64,000 nucleotides of DNA from positions 62,001-126,000 of the forward strand of contig DATMZR010000036.1 of the NCBI GenBank assembly GCA_035573435.1, read 5' to 3'. Positions 49,295 through 58,411 of this stretch are shown piece by piece. Within the stretch, counting starts at the first letter, position 1. Every line of letters begins with the position of its first letter. The notes below the pieces were generated by a model, which did not search any database, was not told where the DNA came from, and saw only the letters and a list, made by a program, of their open reading frames with translations. This stretch comes from Solirubrobacterales bacterium (lineage in GTDB: Bacteria > Actinomycetota > Thermoleophilia > Solirubrobacterales > 70-9). A program made the position numbers and the translations under genes.

Positions 49295-49729
49295 AGCCAG
49301 GATGGAAAAGCCTCGAAAGGGCAGTGCTTCTGTGGCGCTGTCACGGTTGTCGTCACAGGCGATCCGGTGGGCGCTGGCTACTGCCATTGCAACGCCTGCA
49401 GGAGCTGGTCCGCCAGCCCGGTCAACGCATTCACGCTCTGGAAGCCCGAGGCGGTGAAGGTGACCCAAGGAGACGACAAACTCGGGGAGTACCACAAGAA
49501 CGAGCGCGCCTATCGGCAGTGGTGCAAGGTCTGCGGCGGCCATGTGCTGACGCGGCACCCGGAGTGGGACTTGGTCAGCGTCTACGCGGCGACGATCCCT
49601 GCGCTTCCGTTCGCACCCGCATTGCACGTCAACTACGAGTCGACCGTGCTGCGCATGAAGGATGGCCTCCCCAAGTTCAAGGACTTCCCGAAACAGTCGG
49701 GCGGCACCGGCGAGACGATCGCCGAGTAG
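49292..49729 (+). CDS. GFA/CENP-V (Mss4-like) zinc protein
   Basis: 145 residues with the zinc-binding Mss4-like fold of the GFA family (named after a putative glutathione-dependent formaldehyde-activating enzyme). The ligands are visible: GQCFCGAVTVVVTG, AGYCHCNACRSWSASPVNAF and QWCKVCGGHVLTRHPEW. Most family members have unknown substrates and probably conjugate or bind thiol adducts. ATG 49292 with GGGGAGAA upstream is a strong start; an earlier in-frame ATG at 49202 is disfavoured. It shares its leader repeat with the NTF2-like gene that follows. Confidence 0.85.
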   Translation: MSQDGKASKGQCFCGAVTVVVTGDPVGAGYCHCNACRSWSASPVNAFTLWKPEAVKVTQGDDKLGEYHKNERAYRQWCKVCGGHVLTRHPEWDLVSVYAATIPALPFAPALHVNYESTVLRMKDGLPKFKDFPKQSGGTGETIAE

Positions 49730-49770
49730 GAACGCGACCGAGCGGGAATTCGTGAAAACGGCTTCCGCTA

Positions 49771-49798
49771 AGCGAGATACTGCGTCGACGATGTCGGA
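49771..49798 (+). promoter_or_regulatory. Leader repeat copy 2, at the NTF2-like start
   Basis: AGCGAGATACTGCGTCGACG precedes ATGTCG at 49791, again with GATACT nine bases before the start codon. No ribosome site lies between, consistent with leaderless expression. Confidence 0.55.
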
Positions 49799-50189
49799 GG
49801 ACAATGCCGAGATCGTGCGGCGCCAGAACGAAGCGTGGAACCGGCGCGACCTGAGGACATGGTTGGCCTTGTATCGGCCCGAGGCGGAAATTGACTGGTC
49901 GCGGTCTCGAGGGCCGCTCAAGGGCGTCTATCGCGGTGATCGCGAGCGTGAGGCCTTCTGGGAGGCATTCTGGTCGACTTTCGACGACGTTCATGTCGAG
50001 ATGCACGGCTTCACGGAGGTTGGCTCCGAGATCGTGGTCCCAAACACCGCCCACGTCCGAGGGCGCCAGGGGATCGAAGTACTCGCGAGAAGCACGTTCG
50101 TGTTCACGGTCGAGAAAGGACAGATCATTCGCCTTCGCTTGTTCCAGGAGCAAGCTGAAGCCCTCGAAGCCGTCGGGCTGCGGGAGTAG
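49791..50189 (+). CDS. NTF2-like/SnoaL-fold protein
   Basis: A 132-residue single NTF2-like domain. The opening EIVRRQNEAWNRRDLRTWLA with LYRPEAEIDW is the classic first part of SnoaL-type proteins, and TAHVRGRQGIEVLARSTFVF followed by TVEKGQIIRLRLFQEQAEAL completes the cone-shaped sheet. Family members include isomerases, cyclases and binding proteins, so the reaction cannot be named. It starts at the ATG of the leader repeat, 61 bases after the GFA gene. Confidence 0.85.
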   Translation: MSEDNAEIVRRQNEAWNRRDLRTWLALYRPEAEIDWSRSRGPLKGVYRGDREREAFWEAFWSTFDDVHVEMHGFTEVGSEIVVPNTAHVRGRQGIEVLARSTFVFTVEKGQIIRLRLFQEQAEALEAVGLRE

Positions 50190-50326
50190 CGCTTAGGACG
50201 AGAAGCAGTCGGGAGTGAAACCCGAACCACACCCGGGTTAGGCGGCAGACCGGGGTTAGACCTACCACATCTGAAATCCGTTTAGGGACGATTGAGAGTC
50301 CGCGAGTAGTCGTATTGGTCCTTGTA

Positions 50327-50440
50327 GCCCGGAGGCAAGGTAGAGCCTCCGCAGCGGTCGAGCTCCCCCAGCGGCTGCGGCAGGGGAAGAGGCGTGCCCG
50401 GCGGTCAAGCGGCTGGCCGCCGGGCGGCGCCTCCCACTGG
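50327..50440 (+). ncRNA. Hairpin-rich region, structured RNA candidate
   Basis: Three strong stems in series: GGAGGC with GCCTCC, CCGCAGC with GCTGCGG, and GAGGCG-t-GCCCGGCGG with CCGCCGGGC-g-GCGCCTC. It lies in the 565-bp gap 50190-50754, which otherwise holds a pair of CCGGGTTAG/CCGGGGTTAG direct motifs at 50238-50265 and the third leader repeat. It matches no RNA family I know; chance stems in GC-rich DNA are possible. Confidence 0.3.
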
Positions 50441-50478
50441 ACGCGTGAGCGTCACCGGCTAGGTTCTCGCTCTGCTAT

Positions 50479-50508
50479 CGCGCGAAATACTGCGCGGGCG
50501 ATGTCGCA
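50479..50508 (+). promoter_or_regulatory. Leader repeat copy 3
   Basis: CGCGCGAAATACTGCGCGGG followed by CG and ATGTCG repeats the pattern of copies 1 and 2. It is nearly identical to copy 1 over 28 bases, yet no proper gene follows. Confidence 0.55.
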
Positions 50509-50557
50509 AGAGCACACGATTGCGACGGGCAATATCGGGTACCCACAAAGCACCTGA
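50501..50557 (+). other. 18-codon ORF behind leader repeat copy 3
   Basis: Encodes MSQEHTIATGNIGYPQST from the ATGTCG of the repeat and then stops. It may be the stub of a lost NTF2-like gene (compare MSEDNAE at 49791) or a leader peptide for cysK. Weak evidence for translation. Confidence 0.3.
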
Positions 50558-50651
50558 CTCGCCGGGGGGTTTCCCATGATCGCCGGGCGGGGTTGGTTTC
50601 TGAGGCGTGAGGCGTCGTGGACGCTCGTCGTTTCGAGAGACCCCTCTCAAA

Positions 50652-50692
50652 GGGAGCGCCGCTCTTCCCCCTCCCTGAGCGGCGGCGCTCCC
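50652..50692 (+). promoter_or_regulatory. Strong hairpin in the cysK upstream region
   Basis: GGGAGCGCCGCTC pairs with GAGCGGCGGCGCTCCC around a pyrimidine-rich loop, about 60 bases before the cysK start. Its location suggests attenuation or a terminator for the short upstream ORF. No T-box or SAM-riboswitch core was recognised. Confidence 0.45.
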
Positions 50693-50754
50693 ACGTGCCT
50701 GGAGTGGTTGCGACCGGCCCCGAGCGCCGCCTTTCCGGGTACTTTGGCGCGGTC

Positions 50755-51714
50755 GTGGGTGGAGAGCCGCGCACTAATGAGGAACTCGGGGCGATCGCGC
50801 GAGAGGCATCGAGCACGGTCGGCAACACGCCTCTCGTCGTCCTCAGGCGAATGGCGGAGGGGCTGAGCGCCGAGGTCGTCGCCAAGCTCGAATACCTGAA
50901 TCCCGGTGGGTCAGTCAAGGACCGGATAGGCGTGGCGATGATCGACGCCGCCGAGCGTGAGGGGCTGGTGACGCCGGGGCGGACGGTGATCGTTGAGCCG
51001 ACCAGCGGCAACACCGGGATCGCGCTGGCGATGGTCTGCGCGGCCCGCGGCTACGAGCTCGTCCTGACCCTGCCCGAGGGAATGACCCGGGAGCGGACCG
51101 CGCTTCTACGCACCTATGGCGCGGAGGTTCACGAGACCCCGTCGCTCGGTGGCATGAACGAGGCCGTGGAGCTCGCAGAGCGAATCGCGAGCGAACGCGG
51201 CGCGTTCATGCCCCAGCAGTTCCGAAACCCGGCCAACCCCGAGATCCACCGGCGCACAACCGCCGAGGAGATCTGGCGCGATCTGGACGGCGAGGTCGAT
51301 GCCTTCGTCTGCGGGGTCGGCACCGGCGGCACGATTACCGGCGTCGGGCAGGTGCTCAAGGAACGCCGCCCCTCGGTGCGGGTGGTCGCCGTGGAGCCTG
51401 CCACGTCGACGGTGCTGTCCGGTGGGATCGCGGGCCCCCACAAGATCCAGGGGATCGGCGCCGGCTTCGTTCCCGAGGTGCTGGACCGCGCCGTGATCGA
51501 CGAGGTCATCCCGGTCGACGACGAGACCGCGCTGCGGCGGGCGCGCGAGGCGGCGCGGTGCGAAGGGCTCCTGGTCGGGATCTCGGCCGGCGCGGCGATC
51601 GACGCGGCACTGGAGCTCGCTGCCCGGCCCGAGCTCTCAGGCAAGCGAGTCGTCGTCATCGTCCCCGACGGAGGCGAGCGCTATATGTCGCTGCCGTTCT
51701 TCGCTCCGGAGTAA
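50755..51714 (+). CDS. cysK: Cysteine synthase (O-acetylserine sulfhydrylase)
   Basis: About 319 residues, PLP-dependent, making cysteine from O-acetylserine and sulfide. [14 protein letters not shown] is near the N-terminus, the PLP lysine is in [15 protein letters not shown] near residue 55, then [36 protein letters not shown] and the end [21 protein letters not shown] 50755 with TACTTT nine bases upstream is preferred; the open frame extends to 50617, but those residues are Arg/Pro-rich and non-homologous. CysE is the next gene. A cystathionine beta-synthase-like or CysM role is less likely given the cysE pairing. Confidence 0.9.
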   Translation: MGGEPRTNEELGAIAREASSTVGNTPLVVLRRMAEGLSAEVVAKLEYLNPGGSVKDRIGVAMIDAAEREGLVTPGRTVIVEPTSGNTGIALAMVCAARGYELVLTLPEGMTRERTALLRTYGAEVHETPSLGGMNEAVELAERIASERGAFMPQQFRNPANPEIHRRTTAEEIWRDLDGEVDAFVCGVGTGGTITGVGQVLKERRPSVRVVAVEPATSTVLSGGIAGPHKIQGIGAGFVPEVLDRAVIDEVIPVDDETALRRAREAARCEGLLVGISAGAAIDAALELAARPELSGKRVVVIVPDGGERYMSLPFFAPE

Positions 51715-51715
51715 C

Positions 51716-51721
51716 TACGCT
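51716..51721 (+). promoter_or_regulatory. -10 box TACGCT, leaderless promoter of cysE
   Basis: TACGCT starts two bases after the cysK stop and lies six bases before ATG 51728. It is identical to the box before ndh, so cysE may also be transcribed on its own. Confidence 0.5.
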
Positions 51722-51727
51722 TTGGCC

Positions 51728-52462
51728 ATGTTCGGCCTCCATACCCTTCAACGCGTCGGCAAGGAGATCAGGGCCGACGTGGCCTCGGCGCGCGACCGCG
51801 ATCCCGCGGCGCGGGGGGTGGGCACCGCCGAAATCCTCATGAACTGGGCCGGGGTGCAGGCGATCCTCGTGCACCGCGTCGCACACGCCCTGCACGAGTC
51901 CGGCGTGCCGCTGGTGCCGATGGCGCTTTCGTACACGAGTCGCGCGGTGACCGGGGTCGAGATTCATCCGGCTGCCCGGATCGGCGCCGATCTGTTCATT
52001 GATCACGGCTCCGGCGTCGTCATCGGCGAGACCGCGGAGATCGGCGACCGGGTGACGCTGTATCAAGGCGTCACACTCGGCGGCACCGGATTTGCGCGAG
52101 GCAAGCGCCACCCCACGGTCGAGGACGACGTTTCGATCGGCTCGGGCGCCAAGCTGCTGGGGCCGGTGACCGTCGGCCGCTCCGCGAAAGTGGGCGCGAA
52201 CACGGTCGTGATCGAGGATGTGCCGCCAGACTCCACCGTGGTGGGCAATCCTGGCCACCCGGTCCGGGTCGAGGGCCGTCGGGTCGAGGGACCCGATGCC
52301 GATTGGATCCACCTGCCGGACCCGGTGGCCGATGCCATCAAGGGCCTGGCAGAGCGGATCGGCGAGCTGGAGCGCCGCCTCGGCGACCTCGACGGAAAGC
52401 AGTCCCAGGGCGAGGTGCGCGAGCTGAACCCCAAGCGCGGGCCTTCCACCGCAGGAGGCTGA
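51728..52462 (+). CDS. cysE: Serine O-acetyltransferase
   Basis: A 244-residue enzyme making O-acetylserine from serine and acetyl-CoA, the substrate of CysK. The N-terminal helices contain ASARDRDPAARGVGTAEILM and HRVAHALHESGVPLVPMAL. The left-handed beta-helix is clear: DHGSGVVIGETAEIGDRVTL, YQGVTLGGTGFARGKRHPTV, DDVSIGSGAKLLGPVTVG, then VVGNPGHPVRVEGRR. A coiled C-terminal tail (LAERIGELERRLGDLDGKQS) extends beyond the usual end. It follows cysK by 13 bases. Confidence 0.93.
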   Translation: MFGLHTLQRVGKEIRADVASARDRDPAARGVGTAEILMNWAGVQAILVHRVAHALHESGVPLVPMALSYTSRAVTGVEIHPAARIGADLFIDHGSGVVIGETAEIGDRVTLYQGVTLGGTGFARGKRHPTVEDDVSIGSGAKLLGPVTVGRSAKVGANTVVIEDVPPDSTVVGNPGHPVRVEGRRVEGPDADWIHLPDPVADAIKGLAERIGELERRLGDLDGKQSQGEVRELNPKRGPSTAGG

Positions 52463-52507
52463 GCTCAGCTCCAAACAAACGCGCTCCGAGCGCGCCGCGA
52501 CCGTAGC

Positions 52508-52513
52508 TATGCT
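52508..52513 (+). promoter_or_regulatory. -10 box TATGCT, leaderless promoter of pcrA
   Basis: TATGCT-CGGCTG-GTG: the box lies six bases before the start codon with no ribosome site between. Nearly the same string (TACGCT-CGGCCC-GTG) precedes ndh. Confidence 0.55.
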
Positions 52514-52519
52514 CGGCTG

Positions 52520-54802
52520 GTGGCCACTGAGACAGGGTTAAGGCCGATTGAGCCGGGCGCCAGCCAGGTCGAGCGCCTGCTCGCGGAGCTGAATCCGCCG
52601 CAGCGCGAGGCGGTCGTTCACGGTGAGGGGCCCCTGCTGGTGCTTGCCGGGGCCGGCTCCGGGAAGACGCGCGTGCTCACCTATCGGATCGCCTACCTGC
52701 TGGCCACCGGGCAGGCGCAGCCCTCCGAGATCCTGGCGATCACCTTCACCAACAAGGCCGCCGGCGAGATGCGCGAGCGCGTCGAGCAACTGGTGGGCCG
52801 CGTCTCGCGCCTGATGTGGGTGATGACCTTCCACTCGGCCTGCGCCCGGATCCTGCGCGCCGAGGCCGAGCGCCTTGGCTACAAGCGCGCCTTCACGATC
52901 TACGACCAGGCCGATTCGCTACGGATGGTCAAGCGTTGTCTGGAGGAGCTGGACGTCGACCCGAAGCGCTTTCCGCCCCGTGCCATCCGCGCCCAGATCT
53001 CGGCGGCCAAGAGCCAGCTGATCGATGCTGACGAGTACAGCGCGGCCCAGGGCTCGCACTTCGAGCGCACGGCGGCTGACGTCTACCGGCTATACGAGCG
53101 GCGAATGCTGGAGGCGAACGCCATGGACTTCGACGACCTGCTCGTACGCACCGTGAACCTGCTGGAGCTGTTCGAGGACGTGCGCGAGCGTTACCGTCGC
53201 GCCTTCCGTTGGGTGCTCGTCGACGAGTATCAGGACACGAACCGAGTCCAGTACCGCCTCCTCCAGCTCCTCTGCACCGAGCGGGGAAACCTGTTCGTGG
53301 TGGGGGACGACTTCCAGTCCATCTACGCCTTTCGGCACGCCGACATCCGCAACATCCTCGAGTTCGAGCGTGACTTCCCGGAGACGACGGTCGTCAAGCT
53401 GGAGCAGAACTACCGGTCCACCCAGACGATCCTCGACGCGGCCAACGGAGTGATCGCCAACAATCGCGGCCAGAAGCCCAAGCGCCTGTGGACGGATGCG
53501 GATGCCGGTGACCCCGTAGCGATCGTCGAGCTCGACGACGAGCACGCCGAGGCGCGGTACGTGGCCTCGGAGGTGGAGCGGCTCGTAACGGACGAGGGTG
53601 TGCCGCGTGACGAAATCGCGGTCTTTTATCGAGTCAACGCGCAGAGCCGGGTGCTCGAGGACACGCTGGTGCGCTTCGAGATTCCCTACCAGGTGATCGG
53701 GGGCACGAAGTTCTACGAGCGGGCGGAGATCAAGGACGCCATCGCGTACCTGAGCCTGATCGCCAATCCCGCCGACGCGGTCTCGTTCGCGCGGATCGTC
53801 AACTCGCCGCGTCGCGGAATCGGCCAGACGACCGAGGGGCGGCTCCTGTCGCACGCCAACACCACCGGGGAGGACATCTGGGACGTGTCCGCTCGGCCGG
53901 AGCAGGTGCCGGGCCTGGGACCGACCGCGGTGAAGGCGGTGGGCCGCTTCGCCGAGGTGATGCAGGGCCTACGCGAACGCACTAGGGGGGGCCTGGCCCC
54001 CCTCGGCGCCGCCTCTGGCGACGCCTCCCCCGGGTCGGGCTCCGTGGCCGAGCTGCTGGAGGCGGTGCTGACCGACAGCGGCTACCTCGAGGCGCTTGAG
54101 TCTGAGAGGACGATCGAGGCGGAAGGGCGTATCGAGAACCTGCGGGAGCTGATCGGCGTCGCCGGCGAGTTCGACGCCAACCGAGAGCTGGAGGGCGAGA
54201 GCCAGGCCCGGCCGCTGGAGGAGTTTCTGGCCCAGCTCGCCTTGTACACGGACCAGGACGCGCTCCAGGCCGAGGAGGAGCTCTGCACGCTGATGACCCT
54301 CCACAACGCCAAGGGGCTCGAATACGAGGCCGTGTTCATGATCGGCTGCGAGGAGGGAGTGTTCCCGCATATGCGCTCGCTGGAGGAGGGAAATCTCGAG
54401 GAGGAGCGCCGACTCTGCTACGTGGGAATGACGCGCGCCAAGCAACGGCTTTGCCTTACCTTCGCCCGACGGCGAAGCCTGTACGGAGGTCGGGGGCACA
54501 ACCTCCGCTCGCGGTTTCTGGGCGAGATCCCGGACGAGCTCGTGGAGCGCCAGGGCGCGGCACCGACGACCGGCTGGGCTGCCGCTGGGCTCGGCGCGGC
54601 GGTTGGGATCGGCGCGCGCGAGCGCGCCCGCCCCCAGTCCTCGCCGCTCGAGCTTCAGGTCGGGGACGACATCGTGCACGCGACCCTTGGCGCAGGTGTG
54701 GTGACCGGGGTGGAGCCCGACCAGGTGATCGTCGTTCGGTTCGCCGGCGAGGCGACAGAGCGCAAGCTGATGGCGGATTACGCGCCGTTGAAGAAGGTTT
54801 GA
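52520..54802 (+). CDS. pcrA: UvrD/PcrA-type superfamily 1 DNA helicase
   Basis: A 760-residue 3'-5' helicase for repair and removal of proteins from DNA. All SF1A motifs are present: Q-motif LNPPQREAV, Walker [21 protein letters not shown] near residue 45, [18 protein letters not shown], Walker [20 protein letters not shown] near 233, [58 protein letters not shown] and [19 protein letters not shown]. The C-terminal about 60 residues form a PcrA-type RNA-polymerase/DNA-contact domain ([20 protein letters not shown]). Confidence 0.94.
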   Translation: MATETGLRPIEPGASQVERLLAELNPPQREAVVHGEGPLLVLAGAGSGKTRVLTYRIAYLLATGQAQPSEILAITFTNKAAGEMRERVEQLVGRVSRLMWVMTFHSACARILRAEAERLGYKRAFTIYDQADSLRMVKRCLEELDVDPKRFPPRAIRAQISAAKSQLIDADEYSAAQGSHFERTAADVYRLYERRMLEANAMDFDDLLVRTVNLLELFEDVRERYRRAFRWVLVDEYQDTNRVQYRLLQLLCTERGNLFVVGDDFQSIYAFRHADIRNILEFERDFPETTVVKLEQNYRSTQTILDAANGVIANNRGQKPKRLWTDADAGDPVAIVELDDEHAEARYVASEVERLVTDEGVPRDEIAVFYRVNAQSRVLEDTLVRFEIPYQVIGGTKFYERAEIKDAIAYLSLIANPADAVSFARIVNSPRRGIGQTTEGRLLSHANTTGEDIWDVSARPEQVPGLGPTAVKAVGRFAEVMQGLRERTRGGLAPLGAASGDASPGSGSVAELLEAVLTDSGYLEALESERTIEAEGRIENLRELIGVAGEFDANRELEGESQARPLEEFLAQLALYTDQDALQAEEELCTLMTLHNAKGLEYEAVFMIGCEEGVFPHMRSLEEGNLEEERRLCYVGMTRAKQRLCLTFARRRSLYGGRGHNLRSRFLGEIPDELVERQGAAPTTGWAAAGLGAAVGIGARERARPQSSPLELQVGDDIVHATLGAGVVTGVEPDQVIVVRFAGEATERKLMADYAPLKKV

Positions 54803-54830
54803 GGCGCGAGGCAGCGGCTGGGAGCAGGGC

Positions 54831-55685
54831 GTGGGCGCGACGGTGATCGACGGGAAAGCTGTTGCGGCCGAGGTTCGCGGGCGCGTGGCGACCTCGGTGA
54901 AGGAGTTCGCGGGGGCGAACGGCGGCCGGGTGCCCGGGCTGGCCACCGTGCTCGTTGGCGACGATCCCGCCTCGCAGATCTACATCGCCAACAAGCGCCG
55001 CCAGGTGGAGGAGGTGGGAATGCGCTCGGTGCACCACGGGATGGACGCCTCGATCGACCAGGACGAGCTGCTCGGCCTGGTCGCCGCCTTGAACGCCGAC
55101 ACCGAGGTGGACGGCATCCTGGTGCAGCTGCCGCTTCCCGCAGGGATCGACCAGGACGCGGTGATCGCCGCGATCGATCTCCGGAAGGACGTCGACGGGC
55201 TGACCGCTCCCAGCGCCGGCTTGCTCGCCCAGGGGCGCCCCGACCTGGTGCCGTGCACTGCCCAGGGGGTGATCGAGCTTCTCCGTCATACGGGGATCGA
55301 GCTGGAGGGGGCGGAGGCAGTGGTTGTCGGCCGCTCGATCCTGGTCGGCCGGCCGCTGGCCAGCCTGCTGTTGAATGCGCACGCCACGGTTACGGTCTGT
55401 CACTCCCGGACGCACGACCTGGCGGGCGTTTGCCGGCGCGGGGACATCCTCATCGCGGCGGTCGGCTCGCCGCGACTGGTGAAGGCCGACTGGGTGAAGC
55501 CCGGCGCCACGGTGATTGACGTGGGCGTCAATCGCACCGATGACGGTGTGGTCGGCGACGTTGACTTCGCCGCCGTCCTCGAGGTGGCGGGCGCGATCAC
55601 GCCGGTGCCCGGCGGGGTTGGACCGATGACCATCGCGATGCTGCTTCAGAACACGGTTTCGGCCGCCAGATCCCGCTCGGACTGA
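54831..55685 (+). CDS. folD: Methylenetetrahydrofolate dehydrogenase/cyclohydrolase
   Basis: A 284-residue bifunctional enzyme of one-carbon metabolism, converting 5,10-methylene-THF to 10-formyl-THF. Conserved parts: [20 protein letters not shown] with the catalytic Lys, [58 protein letters not shown] for NADP binding and [20 protein letters not shown] near the end. GTG 54831 lies 28 bases after pcrA with GGAGCAGG upstream. Confidence 0.95.
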   Translation: MGATVIDGKAVAAEVRGRVATSVKEFAGANGGRVPGLATVLVGDDPASQIYIANKRRQVEEVGMRSVHHGMDASIDQDELLGLVAALNADTEVDGILVQLPLPAGIDQDAVIAAIDLRKDVDGLTAPSAGLLAQGRPDLVPCTAQGVIELLRHTGIELEGAEAVVVGRSILVGRPLASLLLNAHATVTVCHSRTHDLAGVCRRGDILIAAVGSPRLVKADWVKPGATVIDVGVNRTDDGVVGDVDFAAVLEVAGAITPVPGGVGPMTIAMLLQNTVSAARSRSD

Positions 55686-55807
55686 GCGGCCGCTTGTGTA
55701 TTCCGACTGGCGCCCCGGTCTACGCTCGCCCTGCGCAGAAGCCCGAGTCGGGAGGATCGGACCGTCTCAGGTTGAATGAAGCGAGGTCATCCACCAGAGG
55801 AGACTCC

Positions 55808-56365
55808 ATGGACTTCAGCAGACTTACCCAGGGCGAGAAGATTGCGGGCATATCAGGCGTTGCGCTGATCCTGATCATGTTCATCTTCAAGTGGTTTGGG
55901 CTCGAGGCCACCTTCCCCGGCTTCACAGCCGAAGCGTCCCAGAACGCGTGGCACGCCTATGGGTGGTTCCTTGTGTTCGTGCTGCTGGTCACCGGCTTTG
56001 CCGCCGTTGGTCTGGCGCTGATGAAGGCCTCGCAGAGTGATGTGGGGCTTCCCGTCGCGATGAGCGCGATCGTCGCGGGGCTTGGAGTTGTCGCCCTCCT
56101 CATCATTGTCATCAGCATCTTCAGTCCGCCCAACATCGCCGGCGTCGATCTGCCTGAGGGTGTGGACAAGACCCGGAAGATCGGCGTCTGGCTCGGGCTG
56201 CTCGCGGCGATCGGCGTCACTTACGGCGGTTGGCGGGCGATGCAGGAGGAGGGGGCCTCCTTCGGCGGCCAGACCGACCGTCTCGGCGAGCGCGATCGCG
56301 GCCCGGGTGCCCCGCCTCCGCCTTCTTCAACTCCTCCGCCTCCGCCTCCCAGCCAGGCCCCGTAG
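55808..56365 (+). CDS. Four-helix membrane protein with Pro-rich tail
   Basis: 185 residues, no named family recognised. Four hydrophobic helices are visible: ISGVALILIMFIFKWFG (about 16-32), YGWFLVFVLLVTGFAAVGLA (about 51-70), AMSAIVAGLGVVALLIIVIS (about 83-102) and KIGVWLGLLAAIGVTYGGW (about 123-141). A hydrophilic tail follows, ending in proline runs (APPPPSSTPPPPPPSQAP), possibly spanning or contacting the wall. ATG 55808 has GAGGAG six bases upstream. It could be a transport accessory or stress protein. Confidence 0.75.
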   Translation: MDFSRLTQGEKIAGISGVALILIMFIFKWFGLEATFPGFTAEASQNAWHAYGWFLVFVLLVTGFAAVGLALMKASQSDVGLPVAMSAIVAGLGVVALLIIVISIFSPPNIAGVDLPEGVDKTRKIGVWLGLLAAIGVTYGGWRAMQEEGASFGGQTDRLGERDRGPGAPPPPSSTPPPPPPSQAP

Positions 56366-56388
56366 CCCCCGGCTTCGGGATCCCCTGT

Positions 56389-56417
56389 GCGACGGCCGCC
56401 TCCAGGGCGGCCGTCGC
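56389..56417. terminator. Bidirectional terminator hairpin
   Basis: GCGACGGCCGCC and GGCGGCCGTCGC are perfect 12-bp arms around TCCAG, placed between convergent genes ending at 56365 and 56438. TGTTAG follows on the plus strand. Confidence 0.8.
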
Positions 56418-56437
56418 TGTTAGCGAGTGGCGGGTCG

Positions 56438-58315
56438 CTAGTTCAAGCGATCTGCCAGTTGGCGCGACACTCGGGACGCCATCGCGATGATGGTCATCAT
56501 CGGGTTGACGCCGATCGAGCTCGGCAGCAGGCTGCCGTCCGCCACGTAGAGGCTGTCGGCGCCGCGAACGGCGCCGTCGGTGGCGACCACGCCGGCCCCG
56601 GGGTCGGCGTCCATTCGCGCGGTGCCCATGGGATGGAAGGCCTCGAGTCGAAGCGCACCCGCGGCCGGCGGCGACGTGTCGAGGTCCGCGATCCGATCTT
56701 TGGGGATCGCTGGGATCCCGGCGATCTGCGGATAGACCTCGCGGGCGCCCGCAGCGTAGAAGAGCTCGGCCGCGCGCGCGATCCCGAAGCTCAGCCGGGC
56801 AGCGTCGTCATCCGTAAGGCGATAGGTGATGCGCAGCGAGCCGTCGCGGGCGAGGCCCACCCGCCCAGCGGACTGATCCGAGAGATGGACGCCGGTCGAG
56901 GCGATCCGGTCATATGCGAGCACGCGCTCGGCGTGCTCGACTCCTGTGCCCGGAAGCCATTGCGCGCCGAATGCAAGCGGGGTGAACGTGGCCTCCAGCA
57001 GGATGCCCTGATCCTCCCACTCGTCCACCGCGTAGCTCTGCATCACGCCGTCCCAGCCGCGCACCTCCTCGGCGAAGCGGGCACCGACCCAGCACGCCGG
57101 ATGAATGCGAAGGTTGTGGCCCAGCTGTCGGCTCGGCGAGCTGAAGCCCGACCGCAACAGGAGCTCCGGGGTCCCGAAGGCGCCGCCCGCCAAGACGACC
57201 GCCCGCCGGGCACGGAGGGTGAACGGCCGGGCCCGGCCGTTGACGCGCGCGACGCACTCGATGCCTGTGGCCCGTTCGCGCTCGAAGACCACCCGCCGAG
57301 CTTCCACTTGCGCTCGAACCCGCGCGCCGGCCGCGACCGCTCGCGGCAGGTAGGAGACATGCATTGCCTGCTTGGCGTCCAAGCGGCACCCGGCCGGACA
57401 GGAGCTGCACACGAAGCAGGCGCCGGCGTTTCGCTGTAGGGGCCGGTGGCGGACTCCCAGTGCGTCGGCACCCTCGCGGAGGAGCTGGCCGTTGCGCCCC
57501 ATCCGCTCGGGATCGACAGGGCGCACGCGGAGCATCTCCTCGGCTGCCTCGTACTCACCAATCAGATCGGTGGCCCATTCGATTCCATGCTCGGTCGCCC
57601 AGGCGCCGAGCACGTGCTCAGGCGCCCGGAAGCAGGTGCCCGAATTGATCACCGTCGTCCCGCCAACGGCGCGACCGACCGGCGTCGGGATCGCGGGCCG
57701 GCCCTCGGCGATCGTCAGGCCGCCGTCGCGGTAGAGCGCGGCGAGCGCGGCGAGAGGCTCGTCGGGATAGGTGTGCCGGTCCAGGTACGGACCGGCCTCG
57801 AGCACCACGACCTCCAGCCCGGCCTCCGCGAGGATGGTCGCCGCGACCGCCCCGCCCGCGCCCGAGCCGACGATCGCGACATCGCATTCCTCGCCGCCCG
57901 TAGGCGGGCTCAACTCACCGAGGCCCAGGTGGGCGTCCGGCCTCGGCGCGCCATCGGCGACCTCACACCGCATCGTGTAGCCAACCGCCGCCTGCACCCG
58001 CCCGTCGTTTCCGTAACCGAGGCCAGCGAGGACCTTGAGGAAGAGCAGCAGATCCGCAGCGCGCGGCAGGCTCGAACCCTCGAGACGGCGGAGGAAGTCC
58101 TGCCGCGCCTCCAGGCTCGCGCGGCTGAACCGCCACGGGAAGGGGAGCCATTCGAGGACCCAGAGGGCGAGCTTGACCTGCTTCACGCTGCGCCTCGGCA
58201 TGGTCCCCAGGTAACGGTTGACCGGCTCGGCCACCTCGACCGCGTCCTTGTGCCGCGAGTGGGGCAGCCCGCCCGCGCTGGCGGCCGGGGGAAGCGCCCC
58301 AAAGCCCGGCGCCAT
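56438..58315 (-). CDS. GMC-family FAD oxidoreductase
   Basis: 625 residues. An N-terminal helical region of about 140 residues, resembling those of long-chain alcohol oxidase-type proteins, precedes the FAD fold (CDVAIVGSGAGGAVAATILA with VVVLEAGPYLDRHTYP, near residue 144). GMC signatures follow: GRAVGGTTVINSGTCFRAPE, AVVLAGGAFGTPELLLRSGF and the C-terminal EAFHPMGTARM with YVADGSLLPSSIGVNPMMTI. ACFVCSSCPAGCRLDAKQAM may hold a cysteine cluster. It oxidises an alcohol, possibly a sterol or long-chain alcohol. The frame upstream of ATG 58315 (to about 58411) reads like further homologous sequence (PAELRILRAFAEAM) without a standard start, so the true start may be a CTG. Confidence 0.88.
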   Translation of the reverse strand: MAPGFGALPPAASAGGLPHSRHKDAVEVAEPVNRYLGTMPRRSVKQVKLALWVLEWLPFPWRFSRASLEARQDFLRRLEGSSLPRAADLLLFLKVLAGLGYGNDGRVQAAVGYTMRCEVADGAPRPDAHLGLGELSPPTGGEECDVAIVGSGAGGAVAATILAEAGLEVVVLEAGPYLDRHTYPDEPLAALAALYRDGGLTIAEGRPAIPTPVGRAVGGTTVINSGTCFRAPEHVLGAWATEHGIEWATDLIGEYEAAEEMLRVRPVDPERMGRNGQLLREGADALGVRHRPLQRNAGACFVCSSCPAGCRLDAKQAMHVSYLPRAVAAGARVRAQVEARRVVFERERATGIECVARVNGRARPFTLRARRAVVLAGGAFGTPELLLRSGFSSPSRQLGHNLRIHPACWVGARFAEEVRGWDGVMQSYAVDEWEDQGILLEATFTPLAFGAQWLPGTGVEHAERVLAYDRIASTGVHLSDQSAGRVGLARDGSLRITYRLTDDDAARLSFGIARAAELFYAAGAREVYPQIAGIPAIPKDRIADLDTSPPAAGALRLEAFHPMGTARMDADPGAGVVATDGAVRGADSLYVADGSLLPSSIGVNPMMTIIAMASRVSRQLADRLN

Positions 58316-58411
58316 CGCCTCCGCGAACGCTCGCAGGATGCGCAGCTCGGCGGGGCGCAGCCCCTGGGCGGCTTCAGCTAGCTCAGCGGCACCGGACCCC
58401 GGCGGGCGCCT

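Noticed and set aside
50222-50470. SAM riboswitch, T-box or tRNA in the cysK upstream gap
   Set aside because: Stems are present, but the conserved cores (SAM-I/IV internal loops, T-box bulge, tRNA T-arm) are not found.
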